From: JBGVSA01 sp047605765 | GTDB taxonomy: Bacteria; Pseudomonadota; Gammaproteobacteria; Burkholderiales; Rhodocyclaceae | DNA length: 44,732 bases | Direction: 5' to 3' | NCBI GenBank assembly: GCA_047605765.1 | Contig: JASGFB010000021.1 | Coordinates: 1 to 44,732, forward strand | In this document: one piece after another, positions 31,715 to 41,204 of the stretch | How positions within the stretch are numbered: position 1 is the stretch's first letter | How the letters are laid out: each line of letters opens with the position of its first letter | Position numbers and translations under genes: made by a program | Notes under the pieces: generated by a model | The model's input: the letters and a program-made list of their open reading frames with translations, nothing else | Databases searched by the model: none | Told to the model about the DNA's origin: nothing

Positions 31715-34477
31715 ATGAATTTGCCTTCCGTCGATGCCCTCGACAGCCTTTCGCACCGTCTTCAGACAGCCTTCATCGGCCTGTCGAAGGATGCTGCGTT
31801 GTGGGAAGGCGACCTGAATACCGCCTTGCGCGACGTGGCGGTCTTCGTGTGCGAGACCATGCGGGCCAGTCGCGCCGGCATCTGGCTGGTGCGCCGCGAT
31901 GCCGGCGTGCTCGACGGTGATATCCATTACACCCATGAGGTGCGCGCCTTCGACGAGCCGCGTCGTGTCGAGCTCGCCGCGCTGCCTCATTATCTGCAGG
32001 TCCTTGACGCCAGCCGCGTGATCGAGGCCAGCGACGCGCTCAACGACCCGCGTACGACCGAGCTGGCGGCGAGCTACCTGGGTCCGTGCGGCATCGGTGC
32101 TGTGCTCCATGCCGCCTTGCATACGGCCGGCCGCCTGTGCGGCGTGGTGTGCATCGAACATGTCGGCAGTGCCCGCCTGTGGAGCCGCGAGGAACGCGCC
32201 TTCGCCGGATCGGTGGCGGATCTGGTGTCGCAACTGCTGGTGTTCCACGAACTGAAGGACAGCGAGCGGCGCTACCGCATGCTGTTCGAGTCGGCGGGCG
32301 ACGCCATCTTTACGCTGCGTGGCAGCCGCTTTGTCGATTGCAACCAGCGCGCCGCCGAACTGTTCGGCTGCTCGCGCGATGTTCTGCTGACACTGCGGCC
32401 GGACGACCTGTCGCCGTCGGCGCAGCCGGATGGCCAACCGTCGATCGAAAAGGCCGCCGCCATGATCCGGCGCGCCCAGGACGGCGCACCGCAATTCTTC
32501 GAATGGGTCCACCGCCGCCAGGATGGCACCCTGTTCGACGCTGAAGTGAGCCTGACGGCGATCGCGCTGGGCCACGAGCGCTACACGCTGGCGATCGTGC
32601 GCGACATCACTGATCGCCAACTGGCCGAGCGCGCCCGCGCCCAGGCCGCCTTGCAACTGGAGCAGCGCAACAATGCGCTGCAGGTGGTCAACAGCCTGGC
32701 CAGCCGCCTGCAAGGGCTCACCGACATTACCCTGATCGCTGAAGAGACCGTGCGCGTGCTGCATCTGTTGCGCCGCGCCGACATCGTCAGCTTCTTCCGC
32801 CTCGACAGCGCCGAAGGCCGCCTGCATCGACTCGCCTGCATGGGGCAGGGCTCCGAGACGCTCAACGAGAGCGAACCGTCGATACCGCTCGAAGGCAGTC
32901 TCGGCGGCCTGGCCTTGCGCGAACAGCACATCCTGATCAGTCCCGACATCGCGTCCGATCCGCGCATGACCGCGCAGGGCAAGCTGGCGATGATCCAGAA
33001 CGGCGTGCGCTCGCTGGTGTCGATGCCGCTGATCTATCGCAACGAAGCCTTCGGCACCATCAGTCTGCTGTTCCAGGGCAGTGTGGCGGCGCTGGCGCAT
33101 ACCGAACTGGATACGCTCAACGCCGTATGCCAGACGGTTGCCCTGGCCATGGCCAACGCGCGCCATGTGCAGGACCTCGAATACCAGGCCATGCACGATT
33201 CGCTCACCGGCCTGCCCAACCGCACCCACCTGCATCGCCAGACCAGCGCAGCCATCGAGCGGGCGCAGCGCGAGGGCACCGGCGTGACGCTGATGCTGCT
33301 CGACCTGAACCGCTTCAAGGAAGTGAACGACACCCTCGGCCATCACTCGGGCGATCATCTGCTCAAGCTGGTGGCGGCCCGGCTGGCCACTACCCTGGCG
33401 CCGTTCGGCGCCATGCTGGCGCGCCTGGGGGGCGACGAGTTCGCGGTGCTGTTGCCCGGCGACGGTCGCCAGGAAGAAGCACAGGCCTTCGCCGGCCTGC
33501 TCAGCGTGGTGCTGCGCCAGCCCTTCGATGTCCAGGGCATCGCCCTCGAACTGGGCGCCTCGGTGGGCGTTGCCTTGTATCCGGAGCATGGCGAAACCAG
33601 CCATGCCCTGTTGCGCTGCGCGGACGTGGCGATGTACGTGGCCAAGACCAAGGTCGGCGGCGTGAGCGTGTTCGACCCGCAGTACGACACGCACAATCCG
33701 CGCCGTCTGGCGATGATCACCGAGCTGGGATCGGCCATCAACAGCGATCAATTGGTGCTGCACTACCAGCCCAAGCTCGATCTGGCGACCAATACCTGGA
33801 GTGGCTGCGAGGCGCTGGTGCGGTGGGAACACCCAACGCTGGGCCGCATCGCACCGGCAGAGTTCATCCCCTACGCCGAAACCAGCGATCTGATCCGTCC
33901 GCTGACCCTGTGGGTGGCGCGCGAAGCGTTGCGCCAGTTGCGCCGCTGGCGCGATGCCGGTCTGGACGTGTCGGTGGCGATCAACTTGTCGACGCGCAAT
34001 CTGCTCGACGTGACACTGCCCGATGCGCTGGCCGACCTGCTCGCCGAAATGGGCGTACCGCCGGCCGCGCTCGAACTGGAAATCACCGAAACCTCACTCA
34101 TCAGCGACCCGGACCGGGCGCTGGCCGTGGTGGATCGTCTGGTGGCACAGGGCATGCGCCTGTCGATCGATGACTTTGGCACCGGCTACTCGTCGCTGGC
34201 GTATCTGCGCCGCTTGCCGCTGGCATCGCTCAAGATCGATCGCTCGTTCGTGCAGGACATGCTGGCCGATGAGCAGGATGCCATCATCGTACGGTCGACC
34301 ATCGCGCTGGCGCACAGCCTCGGGTTGCGCGTGGTGGCCGAAGGTGTCGAGAGCGCCGCGATCCTCGAAGCGTTGCGCACCTGTGGCTGTGACGAAGTGC
34401 AGGGCTATCTACTCGGCCATCCCATGGCCGCCCATCAGGTTGCCGCGCTTTTTGCGGCCCGCACCTTCGAAGTGTGA
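31715..34477 (+). CDS. GAF-PAS-GAF-GGDEF-EAL protein (c-di-GMP turnover)
   Basis: A 920-aa soluble sensor enzyme. In order it shows a GAF domain (about 20-165), a PAS domain (about 185-300, ending RDITDRQLAER), a second GAF (about 320-480), GGDEF (about 490-650) and EAL (about 670-915). The GGDEF site is intact (RLGGDEFAVL). No RxxD inhibitory site precedes it; the position reads PFGA. The EAL domain has EALVRWEHP, DDFGTGYSSL and LKIDRSFV, so phosphodiesterase activity is likely. Which activity dominates cannot be told. ATG 31715 has only a weak ribosome site. Confidence 0.92.
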   Translation: MNLPSVDALDSLSHRLQTAFIGLSKDAALWEGDLNTALRDVAVFVCETMRASRAGIWLVRRDAGVLDGDIHYTHEVRAFDEPRRVELAALPHYLQVLDASRVIEASDALNDPRTTELAASYLGPCGIGAVLHAALHTAGRLCGVVCIEHVGSARLWSREERAFAGSVADLVSQLLVFHELKDSERRYRMLFESAGDAIFTLRGSRFVDCNQRAAELFGCSRDVLLTLRPDDLSPSAQPDGQPSIEKAAAMIRRAQDGAPQFFEWVHRRQDGTLFDAEVSLTAIALGHERYTLAIVRDITDRQLAERARAQAALQLEQRNNALQVVNSLASRLQGLTDITLIAEETVRVLHLLRRADIVSFFRLDSAEGRLHRLACMGQGSETLNESEPSIPLEGSLGGLALREQHILISPDIASDPRMTAQGKLAMIQNGVRSLVSMPLIYRNEAFGTISLLFQGSVAALAHTELDTLNAVCQTVALAMANARHVQDLEYQAMHDSLTGLPNRTHLHRQTSAAIERAQREGTGVTLMLLDLNRFKEVNDTLGHHSGDHLLKLVAARLATTLAPFGAMLARLGGDEFAVLLPGDGRQEEAQAFAGLLSVVLRQPFDVQGIALELGASVGVALYPEHGETSHALLRCADVAMYVAKTKVGGVSVFDPQYDTHNPRRLAMITELGSAINSDQLVLHYQPKLDLATNTWSGCEALVRWEHPTLGRIAPAEFIPYAETSDLIRPLTLWVAREALRQLRRWRDAGLDVSVAINLSTRNLLDVTLPDALADLLAEMGVPPAALELEITETSLISDPDRALAVVDRLVAQGMRLSIDDFGTGYSSLAYLRRLPLASLKIDRSFVQDMLADEQDAIIVRSTIALAHSLGLRVVAEGVESAAILEALRTCGCDEVQGYLLGHPMAAHQVAALFAARTFEV

Positions 34478-34581
34478 TTTTGTGTCACGGCCCATGTGCC
34501 GTGAGGAGTACTCAGTAGTTTCCCTATAGATAACAATAATTTGCGAAAAACCGACGTCCGCCATAAGGGATATCACGTACC

Positions 34582-34608
34582 TCAAGTTATGGCGTACGGT
34601 CCCGATAG
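34582..34608 (+). promoter_or_regulatory. Sigma-28 (FliA)-type promoter
   Basis: TCAAGTTA (34582-34589), an 11-base spacer, then CCCGATAG (34601-34608) match 6 of 8 bases in each half of the E. coli FliA consensus TAAAGTTT-N11-GCCGATAA. It lies about 105 bp before the GTG of the first chemoreceptor, a gene class normally under FliA. The spacing is exact. Confidence 0.65.
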
Positions 34609-34713
34609 CGTTCACAGATCACACTGGAACGGTTAAGTATTTCGCCGAGGCGGCACCGGGGGTGTCTTTGGTATCGGTTCCAGTACAAATAAAGCCTCGC
34701 GAGGAGACAGGTA

Positions 34714-36735
34714 GTGAAAGCAATATTCAGCCCCGCCGTGGCCCTTTTGAATCGGCTGCGCTATCCCTACAAATTCGGCCTGATCGGGCTGGTGGCTGCG
34801 GTGTCGATTGGCTTCTTCGTCATATCGCTGGCCGTGGCCATGCAATCCGAATTGACATCGGCGCGCGAAGAGCGCGACGGCCTGGCGGTCTACCAACCCA
34901 CCCTGCATGTACTCAAGGCGCTGCAGAACCACGCTGTGGCGGCGGTTGGCGCGCAAAGCGGCGAAGAATCGTTCAAGGCCGACGTGACGGCGCGCCAGGG
35001 TGAGGTGGACGCCGCCATGGCGGAAGTCGACAAGGCTGTTGCTGGTGAGGGCGCAGCGTTCAAGCTGGCTCCGCGCTGGAAGGCCGTGCGCGACGAGTGG
35101 CAGCAACTCAAGGGCAAGATCGGCGGCGCCCAGGGAACCGACGTGGCGACGCTGCATGCCAAGCTGTTCAGCCTGACCTACGATTTCATGCGCGACGTCG
35201 GTGAGGTTTCCAACCTGATCTCCGATGCCTCGCCTGATGCCAACTACCTGGCCGATGCATTGGTACGAAAGCTGCCGGACGCCACCGACCGCCTCAATCG
35301 CCTGCGCATGTCGGGCGTGTATCTCATCGTCACCAAGGATATGGCGACGGAATGGCGCAAGGTCAGCGGCCATCTGACCGAAGTAGAGCGTACGCGTGAC
35401 GAGCTGCTCGATTCCCTGTCGCGTGCGGCCAATGCCAGCAGCAGCGAAAAGGAAGCCCTGCGCAGTGCTTCCAAGGATCTGGCCGATGCCTATCTGACTG
35501 TTCATCGCGTGGCCGATGCCGAGCTGGTGCAAGGTGCCCTGGGCATCGCCCCACGGGATCTGCTGACGCAGACCGCCGTCGCGCCGGACGCCATCTACGC
35601 GCGTGCCGACAGTCAGCTCATCCCGACGCTGCGCACGGTGCTCGAAGCCCGCATCAGCGAGCTGAACGCCGGCTTCATCGCCAACACCACGGCGGCCGGT
35701 GTCATGGTGGTGTTGCTTGGTTATTTCTCCATCGCCATGTTCTTCGCCATCCTCGGTTCGGTCTCCGAGCTATCGGAAGGTGCGCGCCGCATCGGGGCCG
35801 GCGAACTGCGCTACCGCATCGCGTTTTCGGCGCATGACGAGTTGCGCAATGTATCGAACCAATTCAATTCCATGTCGGCGTCATTCGGTGAAGTCATTCA
35901 GCGCGTGCAGACCACCGCGCAGGAGCTGAATCAATCGGCTACCGCCCTGGCCGGCAGCGCGCAGCAAGTGGCGCAGGGGTCGGAGCAGCAATCGGAAGCT
36001 GCCTCGAGCATGGCTTCGGCGGTCGAAGAGATGACCGTCGGCATCGACGAGATCTCGCGCCACGCCGCCTCGGCCGAAGAAGTCGCTTCGCATTCCGGCG
36101 CGCTGTCGACCAGCGGCGGCGAAGTGGTGCAGGCCACCGTCAACGAAATGGAGCGCATCGCCGAGGCTGTCAATCAATCCGCCACGGTGATCGAAGCGCT
36201 GGGGCAGAACACCGCGCAGATCAGCTCCATCGTCAATTCGATCAAGGAAATCGCCGACCAGACCAACCTGTTGGCGCTCAACGCGGCCATCGAGGCGGCG
36301 CGGGCGGGCGAGACGGGCCGTGGCTTCGCCGTGGTGGCCGACGAGGTGCGCAAGCTGGCCGAGCGTACCGGCCGTGCGACGCAGGAGATCGCCGGCATGG
36401 TCGGCGCCATCCAGTCCGGCACCAATCGCGCCGTATCCGCCATGCAGGATGGCGTGCGCCGCGTGCGTGGTGGCGTTGAGCTGACCAACCAGGCGGGCGA
36501 ATCGATGTTGCGCATTCGCGATGAATCGAGCCGCGTCGTGCAATCGGTGAGCGACATCTCGCTGGCGCTGCGTGAGCAGACCGCCGCCAGCACCGAGATC
36601 GCTCAGAACGTCGAGCGCATCGCCCGCATGGCCGATGAGAACAACGCCGCCGTGAGCGAGACCGCGCAGACCGCTGCGCGCCTTGAATCGCTGGCCCAGA
36701 AATTGACGACCGAAGTGGCCCGCTTCCATCTGTGA
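34714..36735 (+). CDS. Transmembrane methyl-accepting chemotaxis protein (tandem copy 1)
   Basis: A 673-aa chemoreceptor starting at GTG 34714 with GAGGAGA 8 bases upstream. The first membrane helix (about 22-43) follows the basic N terminus with the YPYKF motif. A large periplasmic helical sensor domain spans about 44-325, then the second helix (about 328-350), HAMP (about 352-405) and the MCP signalling domain with tip NLLALNAAIEAARAGE. The ligand is unknown. There is no C-terminal CheR-binding pentapeptide. It is a paralogue of the next gene with the same architecture, and a sigma-28-type promoter lies upstream. Confidence 0.94.
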   Translation: MKAIFSPAVALLNRLRYPYKFGLIGLVAAVSIGFFVISLAVAMQSELTSAREERDGLAVYQPTLHVLKALQNHAVAAVGAQSGEESFKADVTARQGEVDAAMAEVDKAVAGEGAAFKLAPRWKAVRDEWQQLKGKIGGAQGTDVATLHAKLFSLTYDFMRDVGEVSNLISDASPDANYLADALVRKLPDATDRLNRLRMSGVYLIVTKDMATEWRKVSGHLTEVERTRDELLDSLSRAANASSSEKEALRSASKDLADAYLTVHRVADAELVQGALGIAPRDLLTQTAVAPDAIYARADSQLIPTLRTVLEARISELNAGFIANTTAAGVMVVLLGYFSIAMFFAILGSVSELSEGARRIGAGELRYRIAFSAHDELRNVSNQFNSMSASFGEVIQRVQTTAQELNQSATALAGSAQQVAQGSEQQSEAASSMASAVEEMTVGIDEISRHAASAEEVASHSGALSTSGGEVVQATVNEMERIAEAVNQSATVIEALGQNTAQISSIVNSIKEIADQTNLLALNAAIEAARAGETGRGFAVVADEVRKLAERTGRATQEIAGMVGAIQSGTNRAVSAMQDGVRRVRGGVELTNQAGESMLRIRDESSRVVQSVSDISLALREQTAASTEIAQNVERIARMADENNAAVSETAQTAARLESLAQKLTTEVARFHL

Positions 36736-36745
36736 GCCCCTTCGA

Positions 36746-36799
36746 GCGCGCCCGTCAGGGTGCGCGCAACATATTTGAGGGCGGCGCCCGAGGCGCCGC
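36746..36799 (+). terminator. Two hairpins between the tandem chemoreceptor genes
   Basis: The 82-bp gap holds a hairpin at about 36746-36767 (9-bp GC-rich stem with one bulge) and a second at 36781-36799 with perfect 8-bp arms and a CGA loop. Neither has a T-run. They may reduce read-through or affect translation of the second gene, whose GTG is 19 bp further on. Confidence 0.45.
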
Positions 36800-36817
36800 A
36801 CCGCGGAGACAACAGCC

Positions 36818-38857
36818 GTGAAATCGATCAGCATTTTGTTCGCGCCCGCCATCGCGCTTCTGCGGCGCCTGAAGTACCCCTACAAGTTTGCCCTGCTGGG
36901 TTTGATGTCGGTGGTGACGATCGGCTTCTTCACCGTGCAGACGGCCGGTCTGATGATGAACGATCTGCGCCTGGCGCGCCGCGAGCGCGCCGGGGTGGAA
37001 CTGCTGGAGCCGACCTATGCCGTGCATCAGCAACTGGCGTTGTACACAGGCCTGGCGCCGGCGGCACCCGGCAACAGCGATCTGAAGACGCCGCTGCAAA
37101 AGAGCGCGGCAGCCACCGATGTGGCACTCAAGAAGCTCACCGAGGCCGTGGCCGATCATCCCGAGCTGTACCTGGCCAAGCGGATGAGCTTCCTCAACAA
37201 CCAGTGGACGGCCTATAAGGCGCGTGTGGCCGCGGCGGTGGATGGCAGCAAGCCGGCCAACGACGCTGCCACTTCTTACCTGGTGCGCGAAGAACTGCGT
37301 CTGTTCATCCGTGACCTGGCCGGCGTGTCGACCCTGCAGAGCGATCCGGATCCGCGCAGCGCCTATCTGGTCGATGCCCTGCTTCACAAGATTCCCGACA
37401 ACGCCGCCTATCTGACCAGCGTGCGCGGCTCCGGCGTACTGGGACTGGCCATGGCGTCGGCCTTCGGCGCCGAATCGCGCAAGCTCGGTGGCCTGCTCGA
37501 TCAACTGACCGATGCGCAGAACGAACTGGCCGAGCTGTACAAGCGCATTGGCCGCTATGACAGCAGCCTGGGCGCCTCGCTCGGCAAGACCATCAAGACC
37601 ATGGACGAGGCCATGAAGCCGTTGCTCGACGTGACGCGTTCGGACATCGTCGGCGGTCTCATGACCGTCACCACGGTGCCCTTCATGGAAACCGGCGACA
37701 AGGCCGTGGCCGCGTACTACAAGGTCGTCACCGACAATGTCCTGGGCGAGTTGGACAGCATCGTCGCCTGGCGCGCCCGTTCGCTGGCGCTACGCGTGTT
37801 CGGCTCCGCCGCGGTGGCCGTAGCGATGGTGCTGGCGCTGGCCTACATGTTCATCAGCATGCTGATCGCGCTGACCCGTTCGGTGGAAGAGCTGCGCGAG
37901 GGCGCGCGCCATATCGGCGATGGCGACCTGGGTTACCGCATCCAGTTCTCGGCGCGCGATGAATTGCGCGAGGTGGCGGACCAATTCAACAACATGGCTG
38001 GCTCGTTCGCCGGCATCCTCGGCAGCGTGAGCGCCACGGCGCAGGAAGTGCGCAGCTCGGCGGCGACGCTCAACGGGCTGGCCGAGAACGTCGCCAACGG
38101 CTCCGAACAACAGAGTGAAGCGGCCTCCAACATGGCGGCTACGGTTGAAGAAATGACCGTCGGCGTCACCGAGATCTCGCGTTTCGCCAATGATGCCGAA
38201 GGCATGGCGACGCATTCTGGAGGTATGTCCGGCAAGGGTGAAGACGTCGTCAACCGGACCGTGCAGGAAATCGAGCGCATCTCTGAATCGGTGGCGCAGT
38301 CGTCGCGTGTGATCGATGAACTGGGCGCCAATTCCGAACAGATCAGCGCCATCGTCGCGACCATCAAGGAAATCGCCGAGCAGACCAATCTGTTGGCGCT
38401 GAATGCCGCCATCGAGGCGGCGCGCGCTGGCGAGTCCGGTCGGGGTTTTGCCGTGGTGGCCGACGAAGTGCGCAAGCTCGCCGAGCGGACCTCGCAGGCG
38501 ACGCGCCAGATCACCGACATGATCGACGTGATCCAGCGCGGCACCAGCGAAGCGGTGCAGTCCATGCAAATGGGTGTGGCGCGAGTGGGCGACGGCGTGG
38601 CGTTGACGCACAAGGCAGGCGAGGCCATGCACGATATTCATGCCGCTTCGCAGCGCGTCGTGCAATATGTCAGCGACATTTCGCTGGCGCTGCGCGAGCA
38701 GACCTCCGCCAGCAACGACCTGGCGCGCAACGTTGAACAGATTGCACAGATGGCCGACGAGAACCTTGCCATCGCGCGCGGCACGGCCGGCACCACCCAT
38801 ACGCTGGAAGATCTGGCGGCCCGCCTGCAAGGCGACATCGCACGCTTCCGCATCTAG
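36818..38857 (+). CDS. Transmembrane methyl-accepting chemotaxis protein (tandem copy 2)
   Basis: A 679-aa receptor with the same layout as copy 1: N-terminal helix after KYPYKFALLG (helix about 22-44), a periplasmic sensor domain, a second helix (about 327-350), HAMP and the MCP domain with NLLALNAAIEAARAGE. The cytoplasmic halves of the two receptors are very similar while the sensor domains have diverged, which suggests tandem duplication followed by new ligand specificity. It starts at GTG 36818 with GGAGA about 9 bases upstream. It is closed by a strong terminator at 38876-38921. Confidence 0.94.
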   Translation: MKSISILFAPAIALLRRLKYPYKFALLGLMSVVTIGFFTVQTAGLMMNDLRLARRERAGVELLEPTYAVHQQLALYTGLAPAAPGNSDLKTPLQKSAAATDVALKKLTEAVADHPELYLAKRMSFLNNQWTAYKARVAAAVDGSKPANDAATSYLVREELRLFIRDLAGVSTLQSDPDPRSAYLVDALLHKIPDNAAYLTSVRGSGVLGLAMASAFGAESRKLGGLLDQLTDAQNELAELYKRIGRYDSSLGASLGKTIKTMDEAMKPLLDVTRSDIVGGLMTVTTVPFMETGDKAVAAYYKVVTDNVLGELDSIVAWRARSLALRVFGSAAVAVAMVLALAYMFISMLIALTRSVEELREGARHIGDGDLGYRIQFSARDELREVADQFNNMAGSFAGILGSVSATAQEVRSSAATLNGLAENVANGSEQQSEAASNMAATVEEMTVGVTEISRFANDAEGMATHSGGMSGKGEDVVNRTVQEIERISESVAQSSRVIDELGANSEQISAIVATIKEIAEQTNLLALNAAIEAARAGESGRGFAVVADEVRKLAERTSQATRQITDMIDVIQRGTSEAVQSMQMGVARVGDGVALTHKAGEAMHDIHAASQRVVQYVSDISLALREQTSASNDLARNVEQIAQMADENLAIARGTAGTTHTLEDLAARLQGDIARFRI

Positions 38858-38875
38858 AGATCATCCCGGGGGGGG

Positions 38876-38921
38876 CGAGGGCCCTGCATGCTGCGGCATG
38901 CAGGGCCTCGTGCGTTTTTTT
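38876..38921 (+). terminator. Rho-independent terminator of the chemoreceptor pair
   Basis: A perfect 12-bp core stem (38879-38890 with 38895-38906), extended at its base around a single bulged G, has a 4-base loop. A run of seven T (38915-38921) follows shortly after, 19 bp or more past the chemoreceptor stop. The remaining sequence up to 39112 shows nothing I can assign. Confidence 0.9.
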
Positions 38922-39112
38922 GCGGGCGTTGCGGCGATTCACGCTGTACGATGCCGGCCGCATGGCGACGGCCACCTACCCATAAGTGCGCGCGACCGGA
39001 GCCCTGCTGCTGCGCTTGATGGCAGTCAACGGACAACCGGTGACTGCGTGCGATCTATCACCTTTCTTTCGATAGCCCCTGTCGTGGCGCGACGTTGGCG
39101 ATCATCCGGACC

Positions 39113-40177
39113 ATGAACGATATTTCCATGCCTGCGCAGGTGCGCGAGGATTTCCGCTTTACCGGGCGCGGCGGCGAGTACTTCCGCATCTGGATCGTCA
39201 ATCTGCTGTTGTCGGTGGTGACGCTGGGCATCTACAGTGCCTGGGCCAAGGTCCGCCGCGAGCAGTACTTTCATCGCCACACCGTATTCGGTGGCACTTC
39301 GCTGGATTACCACGGCCGGCCGTCGTCGATCCTCAAGGGGCGCCTGCTGGTGGTGGGGCTGCTGGCGGTATACCAGGGCCTGGCCGTAGCCTTGCCGGTC
39401 GCGGCGGCGCTGCTGTTCCTGGTGTCGCTGGTGCTGTGGCCATGGATCATGCGCCAGAGCCTGCGCTTTCGTGCCCACAACACCAGTTGGCGCGGCATCC
39501 GTCTGCACTTTGACGGCACCCTGGGCGAGGTGGCGCGGATCTTCTACCTGCATGGCCTGGCCGTGCCGCTCTCACTGGGCCTGGCCTATCCGTGGTGGAA
39601 ACGCAATCTGCAACGCTTCGCGTTGGGTCGCATGCGCTTCGGCCAGACGCCGTTCACAGCCAATCCCAGCGCGTCCGATTACTACCTTGCCTATCTGATT
39701 CCCGGCGCCATCATGTTCGTGATCGGGCTCTTGCTGGTCGCCGGCTTGGGTATTGCCATCTCGGTGTTTCAGATCAGTTGGCCGACGTCGCAAGCGTCAA
39801 CGGATGGCGTGCCGATCCTGATGTCGCTGATGATTGCCGTCGTCTATCTGATGATGATGTTGCTGGGGCCGGCTATTTCGCGCGCGCTGACCACCAACGC
39901 GCTGTTCAACGCCGCCAAGGTGGGCCCGCACCGTTTCGTCAGCACGATGCGCCCGCTGCCACTGATGGGCATCATCCTGAGCAATGCGCTGCTGACCCTC
40001 GTCACGCTCGGCTTCTACATGCCCTTCGCCAAGGTGCGCCTGGCGCGCTATCGCGCCCAGTGTACGGCGCTGATCGTCGATGGCAGTCTCGATGAGTTCC
40101 TTGCCGAAGAAGCGCTCGACGTGCGGGCGCTGGGGGACGAAGCAGCGGATTTTCTCGATGTCGACATCGGCTTCTGA
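39113..40177 (+). CDS. DUF898 (YjgN family) membrane protein
   Basis: A 354-aa inner-membrane protein with repeated units: IWIVNLLLSVVTLGIYSAWAKVRREQYF near the N terminus and a related ALLTLVTLGFYMPFAKVRLARY near the C terminus, the hallmark of DUF898/YjgN. About six to eight helices are predicted. ATG 39113 (MNDISMPAQ) is chosen; the TTG at 39095 would add six residues and has no support. Its end overlaps the M48 protease gene by 20 bp, so the two proteins probably work together. Function is unknown. Confidence 0.87.
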   Translation: MNDISMPAQVREDFRFTGRGGEYFRIWIVNLLLSVVTLGIYSAWAKVRREQYFHRHTVFGGTSLDYHGRPSSILKGRLLVVGLLAVYQGLAVALPVAAALLFLVSLVLWPWIMRQSLRFRAHNTSWRGIRLHFDGTLGEVARIFYLHGLAVPLSLGLAYPWWKRNLQRFALGRMRFGQTPFTANPSASDYYLAYLIPGAIMFVIGLLLVAGLGIAISVFQISWPTSQASTDGVPILMSLMIAVVYLMMMLLGPAISRALTTNALFNAAKVGPHRFVSTMRPLPLMGIILSNALLTLVTLGFYMPFAKVRLARYRAQCTALIVDGSLDEFLAEEALDVRALGDEAADFLDVDIGF

Positions 40178-41204
40178 ACGCGCCGCGACCGTGCAGGGCC
40201 GTCGCTATGACGGCCGCAGCACACGTGCGTTACCCGTCTGCGTTCGCGTCGACGGTGACAGCGTGCGCCTGGACGGCGAAGGGCTGGTACGGGTGTGGCC
40301 GCTGGATGCGGTCAAGCTCGATCCGCCATTGGGCAGCACGGCGCGCCGCCTCAGGCTGCCCGACGACAGCTTTATCGAACTGGACGACAGGCCGGACCTG
40401 GATGCCTTGTTCGGCGGCCGTTCACGCGGTTGGCTCGATCGGCTGGAGTCACATCTGTCGGCGGCCCTGGGCGCGTTGGCCGTGATCGTCGGCTTGGCGG
40501 TGGTGGCTTATCTGTGGGGGCTGCCCTGGGCGGCGCGCGTGGTGGCCGAGCATGTGCCGCCGACGTGGACGGCGGCGCTGTCCGATTCGACCATCGCCCT
40601 TCTGGACAAGGCCTACGTCGGGCCGTCGAAGCTACCCGCCGCGCGTCAGGCGCAGATTCGCGAGGCCTTCGCCCGCTGGCGCCCGCCCGCAGGGCGCACG
40701 CGGCCGCCCTACCGCCTGTGGTTCCGCGATGGCCGTGTGTTCGGCGCCAACGCGCTGGCCCTGCCGTCGGGTGACATCGTGGTCACCGACCAACTGGTCG
40801 CACTGGCGGACTCGGACGATGAGGTGCTCGGCGTGCTGGCGCACGAGCTGGGCCATCTCGATCGGCGCCATGCGCTGCGGCAACTGATCCAGGGTAGTTT
40901 CGTGTCGGTGGCGGCGGCGGCCTGGATGGGTGACATCAGTGGCCTGGCCGCGCTGTCGACCGCTGTGCTGTCGATGCATTATTCACGCGATTTCGAGCGT
41001 GAGGCCGATGCCTACGCGGCCGACATGATGCAGGCCAATGCGGTGGACCCGATGGCGTTGGGCAAGCTGCTCGCTGCGCTCGAAAGCGCCCAGCATCGCG
41101 ACGGCAATGGGGATGACGGCGATGGCGCGCAGGCCTTCATGAGCACCCATCCGGTGACCGCCGAACGCCTCGACTACCTGCGCCAGCGTGCTGCTCAGCG
41201 CTGA
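40158..41204 (+). CDS. M48 family zinc metalloprotease, membrane-anchored
   Basis: A 348-aa predicted peptidase. The zinc motif H229-E-x-x-H233 (LAHELGHLDRRH) and the third ligand E282 in FEREADAYAADM are present. One membrane helix lies at about 104-121, with an N-terminal beta-rich domain of about 100 residues before it. M48 proteases of this type resemble BepA/LoiP or HtpX-like enzymes that work on membrane or envelope proteins. ATG 40158 overlaps the DUF898 gene by 20 bp. Its 3' end overlaps the convergent rlpA gene by 10 bp. Confidence 0.88.
   Translation: MSTSASERAATVQGRRYDGRSTRALPVCVRVDGDSVRLDGEGLVRVWPLDAVKLDPPLGSTARRLRLPDDSFIELDDRPDLDALFGGRSRGWLDRLESHLSAALGALAVIVGLAVVAYLWGLPWAARVVAEHVPPTWTAALSDSTIALLDKAYVGPSKLPAARQAQIREAFARWRPPAGRTRPPYRLWFRDGRVFGANALALPSGDIVVTDQLVALADSDDEVLGVLAHELGHLDRRHALRQLIQGSFVSVAAAAWMGDISGLAALSTAVLSMHYSRDFEREADAYAADMMQANAVDPMALGKLLAALESAQHRDGNGDDGDGAQAFMSTHPVTAERLDYLRQRAAQR

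Noticed and set aside
31658..33832. Long open frame (about 720 codons) antisense to the GAF/PAS/GGDEF/EAL gene
   Set aside because: No domain or ribosome site; explained by codon bias of the real gene on the other strand.
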